Source of the DNA: an uncultured Eubacteriales bacterium
GTDB lineage: Bacteria > Bacillota > Clostridia > Monoglobales > UMGS1388
Length of the DNA stretch: 22,830 nt
Direction: 5' to 3'
Assembly (NCBI GenBank): GCA_900551345.1
Contig: URVP01000006.1
Coordinates: 1-22,830, forward strand
The position numbers and the translations under genes are program-made. Below are positions 22,281 through 22,830 of the stretch, piece by piece (position 1 is the first letter of the stretch; the number at the start of each line of letters is the position of its first letter). The notes below the pieces were generated by a model. The model saw only the letters and a program-made list of their open reading frames with translations. It searched no databases and had not been told where the DNA came from.

Positions 22281-22830
22281 GTGTTTTATACTGCACAGCA
22301 AGTTAAAAACATGGCAAACAAAACCAAATGGCATAAAGATGCAGTCCAAAAGGCGAAGGAAGAATTTGAGGTGTTTTCAAAACAACCCTTGACCGTACTT
22401 CCGTTTGCTGAGTTTTGTGCTTTTGAAAAGACAGGCGACAGAACGCCGTATGATACCATATATTTTCCCAGGAGAGGATGGCTGAATAAAAGCGCTATAC
22501 TTTCAATGATTTTTGATGATGAACCCAAATACATAGAGTATCTGCATAAAATAATCTGGGCTATATGTGATGAGGCTTCCTGGGCGTCTCCTCCTCATTT
22601 TTGGGACGCAGACGGACTTGAGGGGATACTTACTCATATTGATTTGTTTGCTGCTGAAACAGGTCAGGCACTTTGCGAGATTAAATCCATGCTTGGTGAT
22701 CGCCTTGAGAAATGGCTCAGAGAACGAATAGATGTTGAGGTACGCCGCAGAATCATTGAACCTTTTAAAAAGAGAAAGTTTCACTGGGAAACCGACGAAC
22801 ATAACTGGGCAGCAGTATGCGGCGGAAATG
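22281..22830 (+). CDS. Heparinase II/III-family protein, N-terminal part (runs off the window)
   Basis: An open frame from GTG 22281 to the window end (183 codons) with AGGAGAG (22268-22274) six bases before the start. The protein is a paralogue of the one at 18444-20120: both have IW.ICDE..W..P.H.W, IDLFAAETG, a GDR/GDK.....L..RI..EV..RII segment and a terminal NWAAVC. Only the N-terminal helical toroid is present here; the catalytic tyrosines and the C-terminal beta-sandwich would lie beyond the edge. No signal peptide is visible, so a cytoplasmic role in breaking imported uronate oligosaccharides is likely, as for its partner. The two differ much in their first 80 residues, so this is an old duplication or separate acquisition, perhaps with a different substrate. 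Confidence 0.8.
   Translation, partial: MFYTAQQVKNMANKTKWHKDAVQKAKEEFEVFSKQPLTVLPFAEFCAFEKTGDRTPYDTIYFPRRGWLNKSAILSMIFDDEPKYIEYLHKIIWAICDEASWASPPHFWDADGLEGILTHIDLFAAETGQALCEIKSMLGDRLEKWLRERIDVEVRRRIIEPFKKRKFHWETDEHNWAAVCGGN

Noticed and set aside
1..22830. tRNA, rRNA, CRISPR array, insertion sequence or phage genes
   Set aside because: I looked in all intergenic gaps on both strands and saw no cloverleaf, repeat-spacer series, transposase or integrase motif.

Overview
The window looks like a chromosomal segment of a spore-forming, anaerobic member of the Bacillota (class Clostridia), probably a polysaccharide-degrading lineage. The evidence is Clostridia-type protein sequences, a moderate-to-low G+C composition, strong purine-rich ribosome binding sites with frequent GTG/TTG starts, the spore genes yabP and yabQ, and a sodium-type F-ATP synthase. 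The species cannot be fixed from this sequence. I see no rRNA, tRNA, CRISPR array, insertion sequence or phage module. No gene-free stretch exceeds about 300 bases.

Layout. Positions 1-1309 (+) hold the tail of an ImmA/IrrE-like metallopeptidase, a small S24/S26 signal-peptidase-like protein and the manganese exporter mntP. A sirtuin deacylase (1358-2071, -) converges on mntP. A perfect sigma-A promoter at 2151-2179 opens a complete ATP synthase operon, atpZ-atpI-atpB-E-F-H-A-G-D-C (2223-9318, +), closed by a strong hairpin terminator at 9321-9360. The c subunit carries the full sodium-binding signature, so this machine probably couples ATP synthesis or hydrolysis to Na+.

Positions 9412-13946 hold a small XRE regulator (-). 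Divergent from it is a large secreted protein with Asp-box-like repeats and a C-terminal copper-amine-oxidase-N-like domain. An AlkD-type DNA glycosylase and a ZIP metal transporter follow. A bidirectional terminator (13984-14020) separates these from minus-strand genes: a GH1 beta-glucosidase, a small lipoprotein, then the operon rqcP-yabP-yabQ-divIC-yabR, which links ribosome rescue, spore coat/cortex, cell division and an S1 RNA-binding protein.

From 18365 onward transcription returns to the plus strand: a cytoplasmic heparinase II/III-family protein, a SpoVB/MurJ-type flippase, the nucleoid protein HU, and the first third of a second, paralogous heparinase II/III protein that runs off the window. 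In many Firmicutes spoVB/yabM, hup and rqcP-yabP-yabQ-divIC-yabR are neighbours on one strand. Here the two halves lie on opposite strands with a heparinase gene between them, and mazG/yabN is absent from between spoVB and hup. This suggests an inversion or insertion at this point.

I did not find a clear, wholly new multi-gene system. The points most worth a second look are the rearranged yab/spoVB cluster with heparinase paralogues on either side of spoVB-hup, the Na+ signature of the c-ring, the secreted protein beside its possible XRE regulator with repeated TGTAAAT boxes, and the unusual leader of rqcP.
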